From: Berkiella_A sp050252335
GTDB taxonomy: Bacteria > Pseudomonadota > Gammaproteobacteria > Berkiellales > Berkiellaceae
Reading direction: 5' to 3'
Length of the DNA stretch: 64,000 nt
Assembly (NCBI GenBank): GCA_050252335.1
Contig: JBFWLB010000007.1
Coordinates: forward strand, 9,812 to 73,811
Shown: one piece after another, positions 33,782-43,331 of the stretch
How positions within the stretch are numbered: the first letter of the stretch is position 1
How the letters are laid out: each line of letters starts with the position of its first letter
The notes under the pieces: model-generated
Told to the model about the DNA's origin: nothing
The model's input: the letters and a program-made list of their open reading frames with translations, nothing else
Databases searched by the model: none
Translations under genes and position numbers: made by a program

Positions 33782-35221
33782 TTATTCTACACTCACTTCT
33801 ATAGGCATTTTAACTTCTTCTCTACCATATTGATCATCAAAACGCTCAATATCATCTTCTCCCAAATAAGCACCAGATTGTACTTCGATGATTTCAAGCG
33901 GAATTTTGCCAACATTTTCTAAACGATGCATAACACCTGTTGGAATATAAGTAGACTGGTTTTCTGAGAGTAAAAAGGCTTCTTCGCCACGCGTCACTTT
34001 AGCCGTACCTTTTACAACAACCCAATGCTCAGAACGATGATGATGACGTTGCAATGATAATTTACCACCAACATTCACAGTAATATGTTTTACTTGAAAA
34101 CGCTCTCCATTATCAATCGATTCAAAACATCCCCAAGGACGATGCGTACGCTGATGCTGAAATACTTCTTTGCGATTTTGCACTTTCAGTTGAGACACCA
34201 CAGTTTTAATATCCTGACTATGGGCTTTATTTAAAACCAAAACCACATCAGGCGTTTCAATAACAATCAAATTCTCTACCCCAAGTGCAACTACTAAACG
34301 CTGTTTAGACTGCAATAGGCAATTCTTCGTCTTAACAGCCAGTACATCACCTTGGCAAGCATTGCCATCAGTATCTTGTGGATATATTTCAGCCAAAGCA
34401 TCCCAAGCACCCACATCTTTCCATGCACTCTCTAAGGGCACAACCACCGCATCCGTTGTTTTTTCCATAACTGCGTAATCAATAGAATCGCTTGGGCTTT
34501 TCTCAAAACTTGCGGTTTGTGGTCTGATAAAATCAATATCCGTCATTCGGTGTATAAAAGACTGCTGTGTTGCTTGATAGATTTCTGGCGCAAAATTTTG
34601 TAACTGCTCTAAATACACTTTGGCCTGGAATAAAAACATACCACTATTCCAAAGATAATTTTGGCTTTCTAAAAATTGTACAGCTTTATCTAGATTTGGT
34701 TTTTCAATAAAGCGCTGTACAAGACAAGCATCGTCTTTATATTTCTTACCTTTTTCAATGTAGCCATAACCTGTTTCAGGTGCAGTCGGCACTACACCAA
34801 AAGTAACAAGTTTAGCTGCTTGCGCAGCACGAACACCTTGCTCAACTGTTTTCTTAAAACCTGCCACATCAGGGATAATGTGATCACCTGGTAATACAAG
34901 CAAAATGGCTTCTGGATCTTGTGTCAGCGCATAAAAAGCAGCTAAAGCAACAGCAGGCGCAGTACTTCTCATCACTGGTTCAATTAGAATAGGTATAGGA
35001 GGAATATTCAAAGCTCGAATTTGCTCTGCAATTAAAAATCGGTGCTCTTCTCCACCCAAAACTAATGGCGCAACAGGCGCTAAGCTCAGTGCACGTTGGA
35101 TTGTTTTTTGAAATAAACTTTTGTCATCCAACAAAGGTATAAATTGCTTAGGGTAACTTTCTCGAGACAGTGGCCATAATCGACTCCCTACCCCTCCCGC
35201 TAAAATCACAGGTACTAACAT
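33782..35221 (-). CDS. manC: Mannose-1-phosphate guanylyltransferase / mannose-6-phosphate isomerase
   Basis: 479 residues from ATG 35221, preferred since GGAG lies 6 bases upstream; two earlier in-frame ATGs exist. N-terminal nucleotidyltransferase: PVILAGGVGSRLWPLSRESYPKQF is the pyrophosphorylase loop, and FIEKPNLDKA the sugar-binding part. The C-terminal cupin (RPWGCFESIDNGERFQVKHITVNVGGKLSLQRHHHRSEHW) is the type II isomerase with metal-binding His and Glu. It makes GDP-mannose for surface polysaccharide. Length matches CpsB/AlgA. Monocistronic, with no neighbouring polysaccharide genes. Confidence 0.96.
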   Translation of the reverse strand: MLVPVILAGGVGSRLWPLSRESYPKQFIPLLDDKSLFQKTIQRALSLAPVAPLVLGGEEHRFLIAEQIRALNIPPIPILIEPVMRSTAPAVALAAFYALTQDPEAILLVLPGDHIIPDVAGFKKTVEQGVRAAQAAKLVTFGVVPTAPETGYGYIEKGKKYKDDACLVQRFIEKPNLDKAVQFLESQNYLWNSGMFLFQAKVYLEQLQNFAPEIYQATQQSFIHRMTDIDFIRPQTASFEKSPSDSIDYAVMEKTTDAVVVPLESAWKDVGAWDALAEIYPQDTDGNACQGDVLAVKTKNCLLQSKQRLVVALGVENLIVIETPDVVLVLNKAHSQDIKTVVSQLKVQNRKEVFQHQRTHRPWGCFESIDNGERFQVKHITVNVGGKLSLQRHHHRSEHWVVVKGTAKVTRGEEAFLLSENQSTYIPTGVMHRLENVGKIPLEIIEVQSGAYLGEDDIERFDDQYGREEVKMPIEVSVE

Positions 35222-35329
35222 CCTTTTCTCCATCATGATGAATTATTATTTTTTTCTCATCCTAACCTGAGCTTTATTACTAAGCAATTTTATCTCATGC
35301 TAAATTCATAAATTAAACAAACTAATTGT

Positions 35330-35391
35330 GGCTGTCCTGTTAGATCTAGGTAGATCTATGGGTGTCCTAAATATTGATTGTTGGGTGTCCT
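35330..35391. repeat. Cluster of REP-like GG(C/G)TGTCCT motifs
   Basis: GGCTGTCCT (35330-35338), GGGTGTCCT (35360-35368) and GGGTGTCCT (35383-35391), with TAGATCT twice in between. The same core flanks the transposase at 58.3-59.3 kb. It lies in a 449-base intergenic space (35222-35670) that shows no gene. Confidence 0.6.
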
Positions 35392-35670
35392 GTAAATGCA
35401 AAAAAGAAAGGCATGAAAGATGACTTCCTAATTTATTACCGTTATGCTTCTAGCATCAAACGACGCTCTATTAGTCGTAGATCAGGATCAGAATAAAAAA
35501 GGATGTTCCGTTATGCGGAGTGCATAGTTACGATGCAAGTTAACTTGATTTAGGGATGATTATGAGAATCAATAATCTCGGCTCGTTAAATATAGAACAC
35601 GCCCCTCAATGTGTAACACCCACAGGAAAAAGTGCAACTATCCCCCACCTTGCAGAGATCAAATAACCTT

Positions 35671-37548
35671 ATGAAAACACAAAATCAATTTCAGCTCTTT
35701 AAAGAAAGAAGATTTCTGCCTTATTTTTTCGTGCAATTTTTTGGGGCATTAAATGATAATATTTTTAAAAACGCCCTATTAACATTGATAGCTTTTGGGG
35801 CATTCAACCAAACAACACGAGAACTGCTAACTAATTTAGGCGCTTTACTCTTCATCTTACCATTTTTTTTATTTTCTGCTTTGGCGGGACAATTAGCGGA
35901 TAAATATAAAAAAGCTCGCATAATACGCTATATTAAGTTTGTAGAAATTCTTATCATGGGCTGCGCTACCATTGCATTTTGGCATCATCAACTCGCCTTG
36001 CTGTTTGTGATTTTATTTTTTATGGGTTCACATTCAGCATTTTTTGCCCCCGTAAAATATAGTATTTTACCGCAATACTTAGAAAAAGATGAACTAGTCG
36101 GCGGTAATGGACTGGTTGAAATGGGAACCTTCGTTGCTATCTTATTAGGAACTATCTTAGGGATTTTGTTGATCCGAATACATACAAGCACAATATTCAT
36201 CAGCGCTGCTGTCATGCTTACTGCTATTTTAGGGTTTACAGCTTCATTAGGGATCCCGAATCAGAAAACAATTTCCAACCCAGATTTGAAGATTAATTGG
36301 GAGCCTTTCTCCCAAACCTGGCATGTCTTAAAAAGAGCCGCATCACAACGAACAGTATTTTTAACTATCTTAGGTATTTCTTGGTTTTGGTTTTTTGGCT
36401 CGGTCATTATCACTCAATTATACAACTATAACCAAGATATTTTGCATGGCAATGAAACCGTCATGATCTTAATGATCTCTATTCTATCGATTGGTATTGG
36501 GCTTGGCTCTCTCTCTTGTGAAAAATTATCAAGACACAAAGTTGAAATCGGTTTAGTGCCCTTTGGCTCTATTGGACTCACACTCATTACCATTGATTTT
36601 AGCTTTGCTCATGGTCTATATCCCGAGCAAGTCATTAATGTCAGTACTTTTTTATCTCATTGGGAAGGCTGGCACATATTACTTGATTTGTTTTTCTTCG
36701 GTATTTTTGGTGGATTATACAGCGTACCCCTCTATGTATTACTCCAATCTCGCACAGAAGAGAAAGAACGCTCACAGATGATTGCTGCAAACAGCGTATT
36801 AAATGCTCTCTTCATGGTAGTAGCGAGCTTATTTTCTATTGCGCTTCTCACACTTGGATTGTCAATTCCACAACTATTTCTAGTGGTCGGTTTTTGTAAC
36901 CTAGCGGTCACAATGTATTTATACAAACTACTACCTGAATTTTTAATGCGCTTTATTGCTTGGCTACTCATCAATTGCATTTATAGAGTAAAAATCTCAG
37001 GGATTGAACACATTCCTGAAGAAGGCCCTGCCATCATTACTTGTAATCATGTCAGTCTCGTTGATCCGATTGTTGTGATGGCTTGCTGTCACCGCCCTAT
37101 CCGATTTGTAATGGATCACCAAATATTTAAAATTCCTGTTTTGAAATTTGTCTTTCAAACAGCAGGTTGTATCCCTGTCGCTTCCGAAAAAGAAAATCCA
37201 GAAATAAAAGAACGTGCTTTTGTGCTTGTGAAAGAAGCATTAGACAAAGGTGAACTAATAGGACTCTTCCCAGAAGGAAGCCTAACCAGTAATGGTAATA
37301 TTCAACAATTTAGAAAAGGCTTAGAGCGTATCTTAAATAACAATCCTGTACCTGTGGTACCCATGGCTGTACAAGGATTGTGGGGTAGCTTTTTCAGCAG
37401 ACGCTATGGAAAAGCAATGCTGCATTGGCCAAGACAATTTTTATTTTCTAAAATCGGACTGCAGATAACAAAGCCCATTCCACCAGAACAATTCAATCTT
37501 GAAGAGCTAAAGAATATTACACAAACTTTAAGGGGTGATTGGGAGTGA
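35671..37548 (+). CDS. MFS transporter fused to PlsC-type acyltransferase
   Basis: 625 residues from ATG 35671 (an upstream GTG is possible). The first 410 residues form a 12-helix MFS domain resembling LplT lysophospholipid flippases (FFGALNDNIFKNALL, ALAGQLADKYKKARI). The C-terminal 210 residues are a glycerolipid acyltransferase: TCNHVSLVDP is the HX4D catalytic motif and LFPEGSLTSNG the FPEG motif. It lacks the AMP-binding acyl-ACP synthetase domain of the longer LplT-Aas fusions. Likely role: uptake or remodelling of lysophospholipids at the inner membrane. Confidence 0.9.
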   Translation: MKTQNQFQLFKERRFLPYFFVQFFGALNDNIFKNALLTLIAFGAFNQTTRELLTNLGALLFILPFFLFSALAGQLADKYKKARIIRYIKFVEILIMGCATIAFWHHQLALLFVILFFMGSHSAFFAPVKYSILPQYLEKDELVGGNGLVEMGTFVAILLGTILGILLIRIHTSTIFISAAVMLTAILGFTASLGIPNQKTISNPDLKINWEPFSQTWHVLKRAASQRTVFLTILGISWFWFFGSVIITQLYNYNQDILHGNETVMILMISILSIGIGLGSLSCEKLSRHKVEIGLVPFGSIGLTLITIDFSFAHGLYPEQVINVSTFLSHWEGWHILLDLFFFGIFGGLYSVPLYVLLQSRTEEKERSQMIAANSVLNALFMVVASLFSIALLTLGLSIPQLFLVVGFCNLAVTMYLYKLLPEFLMRFIAWLLINCIYRVKISGIEHIPEEGPAIITCNHVSLVDPIVVMACCHRPIRFVMDHQIFKIPVLKFVFQTAGCIPVASEKENPEIKERAFVLVKEALDKGELIGLFPEGSLTSNGNIQQFRKGLERILNNNPVPVVPMAVQGLWGSFFSRRYGKAMLHWPRQFLFSKIGLQITKPIPPEQFNLEELKNITQTLRGDWE

Positions 37549-37589
37549 TTTTATTTTATCTAAAAAACTCTAATGCTAATCAATTAAGA

Positions 37590-37757
37590 AATGAACGAAG
37601 TGAATAATGCTCTTCCCTTGGAATCAAGGGAAGAAGCTCACTTTAAGTGAGCAGATGGATTTTTTAGAATTTATTTTAAAAATCCTTCTTTGCACCTAAA
37701 GGTGCCTCTTTCTTTGATAACAAAGAAAGAAAATTAATTCGCTTCGCTCATTCGTAA
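37590..37757. repeat. Dispersed hairpin repeat, family A copy 2
   Basis: Outer inverted ends (ATGAACGAAGTGAAT / ATTCGCTTCGCTCAT) enclose a row of small palindromes: CTTCCCTTG..CAAGGGAAG, GCTCACTTTAAGTGAGC, GGATTTTT..AAAAATCC, GCACCTAAAGGTGC and CTTTCTTTG..CAAAGAAAG. The right part is the reverse copy of 6302-6408. It fills the space 37549-37866, with no gene. Confidence 0.8.
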
Positions 37758-37866
37758 TTCTATATAAATGCTAATTTGCTCTTAACTGATTGGCATTACA
37801 GTACACACTCAGTTTTTATTTAAAATCCCTCCCAAAAGGGATGCTCCACAATAAAAAGTAATGTAA

Positions 37867-38277
37867 TTAACACTGCCATACGATGGGCGTAGGCTTACCC
37901 TCATCATCAATCGCCACAAAGGTAAACAAACCTTCCGTCACTTTATGCTTGGTATTGTCCAATAAACGCTCTACCCATACTTCTACCTCTATGGTGACGG
38001 AAGTATTACCACGCTTAGCAATGCTCGCATAACAACACACTACGTCTCCCACATAGACTGGCTCCAGAAATACCATTCTATCGATGGCAACGGTCGTCAT
38101 ACGATTACGGGAACATTTATGCGCTAAAACAGCGCCACCCAAATCCATTTGCGAAACTAACCAACCACCAAAAATATCTCGATAGCGATTGGTATTTTTC
38201 GGCATAGCAATATTTTTGATAACTAATTCACCTGTAGGTTCAGTTGCTTCTTGAGTTGAAGTTGGCGTTACACTCAT
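37867..38277 (-). CDS. yciA: Acyl-CoA thioesterase, YciA type
   Basis: 136 residues, hotdog fold. RDIFGGWLVSQMDLGGAVLA is the YciA signature, with the catalytic Asp and the Gly-Gly-Trp helix start, followed by AIDRMVFLEPVYVGDVVCCYA and GNTSVTIEVEVWVERL. It hydrolyses acyl-CoA thioesters. It starts 4 bases after the stop of the DUF4286 gene, so the two form an operon. Confidence 0.93.
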   Translation of the reverse strand: MSVTPTSTQEATEPTGELVIKNIAMPKNTNRYRDIFGGWLVSQMDLGGAVLAHKCSRNRMTTVAIDRMVFLEPVYVGDVVCCYASIAKRGNTSVTIEVEVWVERLLDNTKHKVTEGLFTFVAIDDEGKPTPIVWQC

Positions 38278-38280
38278 GCA

Positions 38281-38631
38281 TCAATCCTTAAAACTATTTA
38301 ATGGGTTTAAAACGCGGCGTGTTGCAGAAAATTGTTTAGGAAATTTTGCAATGCCATCTGCTCTCATTGATTGAGCATAGTGTTCGAGATAATACTTCAA
38401 TGCTATCTTGTCATGCATTTCATAATGCACCACAACCTGCCTTGTTTGTTCTAACATAATGTCGCTCTTTTCTTCGGCTAACAATCCTTCAACTTCTTGA
38501 AGATCATAAACCACAGCTCGAATAAAGCCTTCTAATTTAAGCATCTCACCAATATGCTCATACAACCAACTCATAAATTCATGTTGGATTGCGGGTTCTA
38601 TTCTTAAGTTTACTTCATATATAATGGACAT
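38281..38631 (-). CDS. DUF4286 family protein
   Basis: 116 residues from ATG 38631, with GGGG upstream; an ATG 15 bases earlier is less likely. MSIIYEVNLRI at the start and FMSWLYEHIGEML are the family pattern, as is VVVHYEMHDKIALKYYLEHYAQSMRAD. A dimeric ferredoxin-like fold is expected; function unknown. It heads the unit with yciA and is divergent from ftsI. Confidence 0.88.
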   Translation of the reverse strand: MSIIYEVNLRIEPAIQHEFMSWLYEHIGEMLKLEGFIRAVVYDLQEVEGLLAEEKSDIMLEQTRQVVVHYEMHDKIALKYYLEHYAQSMRADGIAKFPKQFSATRRVLNPLNSFKD

Positions 38632-38665
38632 GTTTTTTAACCCCATTTCTTGAAATCAAATCACC

Positions 38666-40486
38666 GTGCGAAATACAACGACTGATAATAATCATCGGTA
38701 TCAAACTCGTGGCTTTCAATCCACTGAGCAAGAGATACCCTCTACATCAATCCGAAGACGTTTGATTAAATTCGGCTTTATTGTATTTCTGCTTATTTTA
38801 ATCGTCAGGCTTTTTACATTACACATTACTCAGAATGATTTCTTGCGTAAACAAGGTAATGCAAGAACTTTACGCACCATACAGATCCCATCGTATAGGG
38901 GATTGATTACTGATAGACGAGGCGTTCCCTTAGCCGTTAGCACTCCCGTAGACGCTATTTGGATGAATCCTAAACTATTTAACCCAAGTGATGAGCAACT
39001 ACAAAAACTATCTAGTTTACTAAGCATAGATGCTAGAGAGATATTATCTAAACAAACTCAATATGCCACGAAATCCTTTGTTTATCTAAAACGTGGACTC
39101 CCTCCCAACATTGCTAGTCAAGTGGCTGAACTGCGTATTACAGGCTTGGGGAAAAATAGAGAATTTAAACGCTTCTATCCTTCAGGAAAACAAGTTGCAC
39201 AATTAGTTGGTTTTACAGATATAGATGATGTAGGGCAAGCAGGATTAGAACTCAGCTTTGAGAATCATCTTAAACCTAAAATAGGTAAAAAACGTGTCTT
39301 AGAAGACAGAATGGGCAATTGGATCCAAGATATCGATCAATTTGAAGCGCCCAAATCAGGACAAAACATCGCACTGAGTATCGATCTGCGAATACAAAGC
39401 ATTGCGCTGCGCGAACTCGAAGCAGCCGTTGAAAAATTTGGCGCTAAATCAGCAACACTGGCCATGATAGATATTGAATCCGGTGAAGTCTTAGCAATGG
39501 TCACCGCACCTTCTTACAATCCCAACAATCCTAAAGAACGTGTGGGTGATGCAGTACGTAACAAAGCACTGACCGATCAATTAGAACCCGGCTCTACCGT
39601 AAAACCTATTTCTGTCTTAAGTGCCTTAGCATCTGAGCAATTTGATCCCAACACTATTATTGATACCTATCCAGGCACCATGCGTGTTGGTGATCACGTT
39701 GTCCGAGATTTACGCAACTATGGAAAATTATCAATTAAAGAAATTTTAGAACGTTCTTCAAACGTGGGGGTCAGCAAAATTACACTGAGCCTTCCCTCTA
39801 AACAATTAATCAATACTTTCGACAAATTAGGCCTAGGTACTGGGACACTCACTGCTTTTCCAGGTGAACAAGGCGGGAAACTCCCCCCTCCTCCTCATCC
39901 TAAAAATCCTTTTGGACATGCAACCTTAGCATTTGGATATGGATTAGCCGTCACCCCCATACAGCTTGCGCAAGCATATGCAGTGATTGGTGCCAAAGGC
40001 ATTAAACGACCTGTAAGCCTAGTCAAGCAGGAAGGAAAGCCTCAAGAAGAACGTGTGCTACCACAGGCCATTTGTGAAGCAATGTTAGAAATGTTGGTTT
40101 CAGTTGGCCACAGAGCAGAAGTATCAGGATATCTCACAGCAGGTAAAACCGGCACCATTCGTGTTGTAGGTCCACAAGGATACGATCCTAATCGACATAT
40201 TGGATTGTTTGCAGGCGTTTCTCCTGTTAAAAATCCTAAACTTGCAACCGTTGTGATCGTTGAAGAGCCAGATGAAAAGCATTATTACGGTGGTTTAACC
40301 GCAGCACCTGTTTATAAAAATGTGGTAAGCCAAGCATTGATTCTTCTCAATATACCACCAGAATTCGATAAAGCACCCATTATGGCTAAAAATGAAACTG
40401 CCCCTGTAATGCCGGTTGAAAATAAAGTTGTTGCTAAATCACAGCACAAAAACAGAAGAAATGAAGGCGCGGGTAATCGGGCTTAG
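38666..40486 (+). CDS. ftsI: Peptidoglycan transpeptidase FtsI (PBP3)
   Basis: 606 residues from a GTG start. A short basic cytoplasmic tail, one membrane anchor (FGFIVFLLILIVRLFTLHI, about 33-51), a PBP dimerisation domain, and the transpeptidase domain with all three active-site motifs: STVK in EPGSTVKP, SSN in RSSNVG, KTG in AGKTGT. Class B PBP for septal peptidoglycan, target of beta-lactams. No mraW, ftsL or murE neighbour is present, so it is outside the usual dcw cluster and could be a second or relocated copy. No clear ribosome binding site. Confidence 0.93.
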   Translation: MRNTTTDNNHRYQTRGFQSTEQEIPSTSIRRRLIKFGFIVFLLILIVRLFTLHITQNDFLRKQGNARTLRTIQIPSYRGLITDRRGVPLAVSTPVDAIWMNPKLFNPSDEQLQKLSSLLSIDAREILSKQTQYATKSFVYLKRGLPPNIASQVAELRITGLGKNREFKRFYPSGKQVAQLVGFTDIDDVGQAGLELSFENHLKPKIGKKRVLEDRMGNWIQDIDQFEAPKSGQNIALSIDLRIQSIALRELEAAVEKFGAKSATLAMIDIESGEVLAMVTAPSYNPNNPKERVGDAVRNKALTDQLEPGSTVKPISVLSALASEQFDPNTIIDTYPGTMRVGDHVVRDLRNYGKLSIKEILERSSNVGVSKITLSLPSKQLINTFDKLGLGTGTLTAFPGEQGGKLPPPPHPKNPFGHATLAFGYGLAVTPIQLAQAYAVIGAKGIKRPVSLVKQEGKPQEERVLPQAICEAMLEMLVSVGHRAEVSGYLTAGKTGTIRVVGPQGYDPNRHIGLFAGVSPVKNPKLATVVIVEEPDEKHYYGGLTAAPVYKNVVSQALILLNIPPEFDKAPIMAKNETAPVMPVENKVVAKSQHKNRRNEGAGNRA

Positions 40487-40503
40487 GTTTTTAAAAGAAT
40501 TTC

Positions 40504-40684
40504 CGATTCGCGAAGCGAATAAGAAATCCCACTTTTTGAAGGGGGACGCGCACTGACAAGTGCGCAAGGGGGATTGATGCTGAGGATTTAAGGTCAAACA
40601 GCTAAATCCCTCTGCTTGGCGCAGCTACGCTGCTACCAAGCTTCTCCCTTTACAAAGTGAGAACATGTTCGCTTTACGAACGAA
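40504..40684. repeat. Dispersed repeat, family B copy 2
   Basis: Begins GATTCGCGAAGCGAAT, contains CCCACTTTTTGAAGGGGGA, an inner hairpin GCGCACT..AGTGCGC, AGGATTTAAGGTC, CAGCTAAATCCCTC and TCTCCCTTTACAAAGTGAGAA, and ends near GTTCGCTTTACGAACG. Same order as 31,965-32,115, with an extra inner hairpin. It fills the 298-base gap after ftsI. Confidence 0.78.
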
Positions 40685-40784
40685 GGAAGAACAAGACAGT
40701 TCCTCGCTCATTGTCAACTTGTGTAGAGAAGACTACTTTACACTGTTAATAAATACTTAAAGATTTTATCAAGCGAGAAAAGTA

Positions 40785-41438
40785 CTAAACAGTACCAAAC
40801 ATACGGTCGCCTGCATCTCCCAACCCTGGTCTGATAAATCCATGCTCATCCAAACCTTGGTCTAAACAAGCAGAGAAAACGGGCACATCAGGATGCTGTT
40901 TGAAGAAGGCTCTTAATCCTTCAGGTGCGGCTAACAAACAAACCACCGTAATATCTTTTACTTGATTCTCTTTTAAAGTATCAACAGCACGTATTGCAGA
41001 TCCACCTGTTGCTAACATCGGATCACAGACATAAAAAGGTCTTTGATGACTCGTTTCTGGCACTTTAAAATAATAGCCTTCTGGTTGCAGCGTTTTCTCA
41101 TTGCGGAATAAACCAATATGCCCCACTTTAGCAGAAGGCAAAAGAGACAACATTGCTTCCACCATACCAATGCCCGCTCTTAAGATTGGCAAAATAACGG
41201 GTGCAGGACCTGATAAGACAGGTGATTGCATCATTTCCATTGGCGTCTGGATGTTTTCTAATGTGAGTTGTAAATTTTGTGTTGCTTCATAAGCAATTAA
41301 CAATGTCAGCTCATGCACCAATTCACGAAATAATTTGTATTCTGTATCCCTGTTTCTCAGCAAAGATAATTTACTAGAAACCAATGGATGCTTTACTTGA
41401 AAAAAATGTGGAAATTCATGATTCTGAATAAGTGCCAT
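40785..41438 (-). CDS. upp: Uracil phosphoribosyltransferase
   Basis: 217 residues. The PRPP-binding loop is VCDPMLATGGSA, the uracil-specific end is GLGDAGDRMFGT, and ILPILRAGIGM and HIGLFRNEKT are also conserved. It converts uracil and PRPP to UMP in pyrimidine salvage. A good Shine-Dalgarno (GAGGGGAAA) precedes the ATG. It follows a small gene and the DUF445 gene on the same strand, probably one transcript. Confidence 0.97.
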   Translation of the reverse strand: MALIQNHEFPHFFQVKHPLVSSKLSLLRNRDTEYKLFRELVHELTLLIAYEATQNLQLTLENIQTPMEMMQSPVLSGPAPVILPILRAGIGMVEAMLSLLPSAKVGHIGLFRNEKTLQPEGYYFKVPETSHQRPFYVCDPMLATGGSAIRAVDTLKENQVKDITVVCLLAAPEGLRAFFKQHPDVPVFSACLDQGLDEHGFIRPGLGDAGDRMFGTV

Positions 41439-41450
41439 TTTCCCCTCTCT

Positions 41451-41657
41451 TTAATGATAAATTCGTTTGTCTTCCAGCAATAAAGAAGCAGCTATAGAGG
41501 CTTTATACAAGATAAAAGGATCAGAATGATTTAAACCATCTTGAATGTCTTCAATATAAGGATGTCTACGACCAATTTTTTCCCAATATTGAGATAAAAA
41601 GCTTAAAGTTTCTCTGAGAAATACTATGTATTCATTAAAAGACTGTTCAGTTCTCAT
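41451..41657 (-). CDS. Small hypothetical protein between DUF445 and upp
   Basis: 68 residues from ATG 41657, just 2 bases after the DUF445 stop; the longer frame to 41723 overlaps that gene. Helical, aromatic (YIVFLRETLSFLSQYWEKIG). GAAGAG lies upstream of the start. No family recognised. Confidence 0.6.
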   Translation of the reverse strand: MRTEQSFNEYIVFLRETLSFLSQYWEKIGRRHPYIEDIQDGLNHSDPFILYKASIAASLLLEDKRIYH

Positions 41658-41659
41658 CT

Positions 41660-42382
41660 TTATATAAAACTCTTCATAAAGCCAATCAATCCACCAAATA
41701 CACCACCCCAAACAACCAACCACCCCAAATGCTCTCTGATCATTCTTTGAATGATTTGCTTGATATGCTGAGGTGTTAATTCTTTTAAGCGGTCGTCTAT
41801 CATAGACTCTACTGTATCTCGGAATGCTAAACGCGTGCCCTCATTCATCTGCGTATTTGATGACTGAAAATCTTCAATGAGCTTCTCTAATGCAATTTTA
41901 ATTTTTTCTTGAAGTGGTGCTTTCAATTTATCAAGGGCATTTGCGCCGCCAAACATACTCAACATAGCGCCAATAGAAGAATTCTGTATTTCTTGCATTA
42001 AAGACTGATAGATTTTTTCATAATCGATTTGTTCTTTAAAATGTGTAACCGTTGTTTGAGAAAGCGCAGCCAAAGGATTTGCTGTAATATGTGGCGCATC
42101 AAAAAACTCGCCCATCATAAGTTGCTTTATACCAGCTTTAAATTGATTAAATTGAGTCGGAATAACGCCCGAACCATATAACCCAGGTATCTTTTCAAAT
42201 AACATGTAAATTGCAAGCCAATTGGTCAAAGCACCGGAAAAGGCAAAATAACCTATATTACTTAAACATGCGGCAGATGCCTGGTTACTGATGACAAAAC
42301 TAGCAGCAATACACAGCAAGGCCACAGCATTGGTGGCAAAGCTTTTATTAAAGAAAATAGCTGTAGGAGATACTGCTTGCAT
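41660..42382 (-). CDS. DUF445 family inner-membrane protein
   Basis: 240 residues. Two N-terminal hydrophobic helices (NAVALLCIAASFVIS and the segment around YFAFSGALTNWLAIYMLFE, with the family's A-x-T-N-W-x-A) are followed by a long helical cytoplasmic part and a C-terminal membrane helix (HLGWLVVWGGVFGGLIGF). This is the DUF445 plan; function unknown. Probably the first gene of the unit leading to upp. Confidence 0.88.
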   Translation of the reverse strand: MQAVSPTAIFFNKSFATNAVALLCIAASFVISNQASAACLSNIGYFAFSGALTNWLAIYMLFEKIPGLYGSGVIPTQFNQFKAGIKQLMMGEFFDAPHITANPLAALSQTTVTHFKEQIDYEKIYQSLMQEIQNSSIGAMLSMFGGANALDKLKAPLQEKIKIALEKLIEDFQSSNTQMNEGTRLAFRDTVESMIDDRLKELTPQHIKQIIQRMIREHLGWLVVWGGVFGGLIGFMKSFI

Positions 42383-42501
42383 TTATACACTAATTACTGC
42401 TCATTTAAGTAGTCAGGAGTGTACCACAAGCATCAATGCAATTGAATCCAAACCAAGACAGGGTGATTGAAATGACTGACAAGGCAGCAATATTTTGCTG
42501 T

Positions 42502-43137
42502 CTAACTACGAAGGTGCTTCTTACTTGCTCGTAATAGCTCCACTTCACGTTTGATTACATGCTGAATAAGTCTTTCTGAATCTTCGCCTCTTATTTCAAC
42601 GAAATTCACAGCAATTCGAAAGGGGTTTTCAGCTGAATAGCTGATATTTTCAGATAAAGCTACTTTTTCACTACTAACAATCTCCCCCAAACAGACAATA
42701 TACTGCCTACTAGGCAGTAATATTATTTCAATCTGTACTGTTTGCCCTTTTTCAATGGGAGTGGGCGCCATAAAGCTAATACCACAACCACTGAGGCTGA
42801 CTGTCACCGGCTCTCTATTGAAGATACTGCTATTTTTTCTTCGATCGTTAGGAAGGCCTTTTGCTATAACATTTAATTTTCGGTTCAATAATTCTATTGC
42901 TTGCGAAAGTAAAAGATTTTCTTTCTTAGATTTTTTAATAAGATCTTGGATATCTGATTCGAGCATTACAAAGATATGGTAAAGATCTGGACATAAATCT
43001 TCTCCAGATTGCAATTTTCGACTCTGAAGTTGCTTCTCTTCTTCAGACAAAGTTTTATAGCTAAGAACAACTTTATCTTCAATGCGAAAATAGCGACGAC
43101 GCTCTACATCATTCCTGGGGGCTTTAGGTGCAGTCAT
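42502..43137 (-). CDS. PilZ-domain protein, candidate c-di-GMP receptor
   Basis: 211 residues. The RxxxR-like element occurs as RRRYFRIEDKV near the N-terminus. A long helical insert of about 80 residues follows, then VSLSGCGISFMAP, the (D/N)xSxxG element with Val in place of the acidic/Asn residue, and a beta-barrel end. Likely binds c-di-GMP; output unknown. Its neighbour is a decayed motAB locus, and PilZ proteins often act on motors, so its original partner may be lost. Confidence 0.82.
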   Translation of the reverse strand: MTAPKAPRNDVERRRYFRIEDKVVLSYKTLSEEEKQLQSRKLQSGEDLCPDLYHIFVMLESDIQDLIKKSKKENLLLSQAIELLNRKLNVIAKGLPNDRRKNSSIFNREPVTVSLSGCGISFMAPTPIEKGQTVQIEIILLPSRQYIVCLGEIVSSEKVALSENISYSAENPFRIAVNFVEIRGEDSERLIQHVIKREVELLRASKKHLRS

Positions 43138-43331
43138 GATATTCCCTAAAAATTGTGTCCACTATCCCTGCGTTTTTACCATTAAATTATAGAAATTTAA
43201 TTCAATCTATATTTTAAAAAGAAATTGTTTAAAATTATACCTCAAAAATTGATATTGACAAAAACTTAGTGAATATGCATTTTCCATCTATTTAAATTCT
43301 TCATTTTTTAGTCACTCAACAAAAATTTCGA

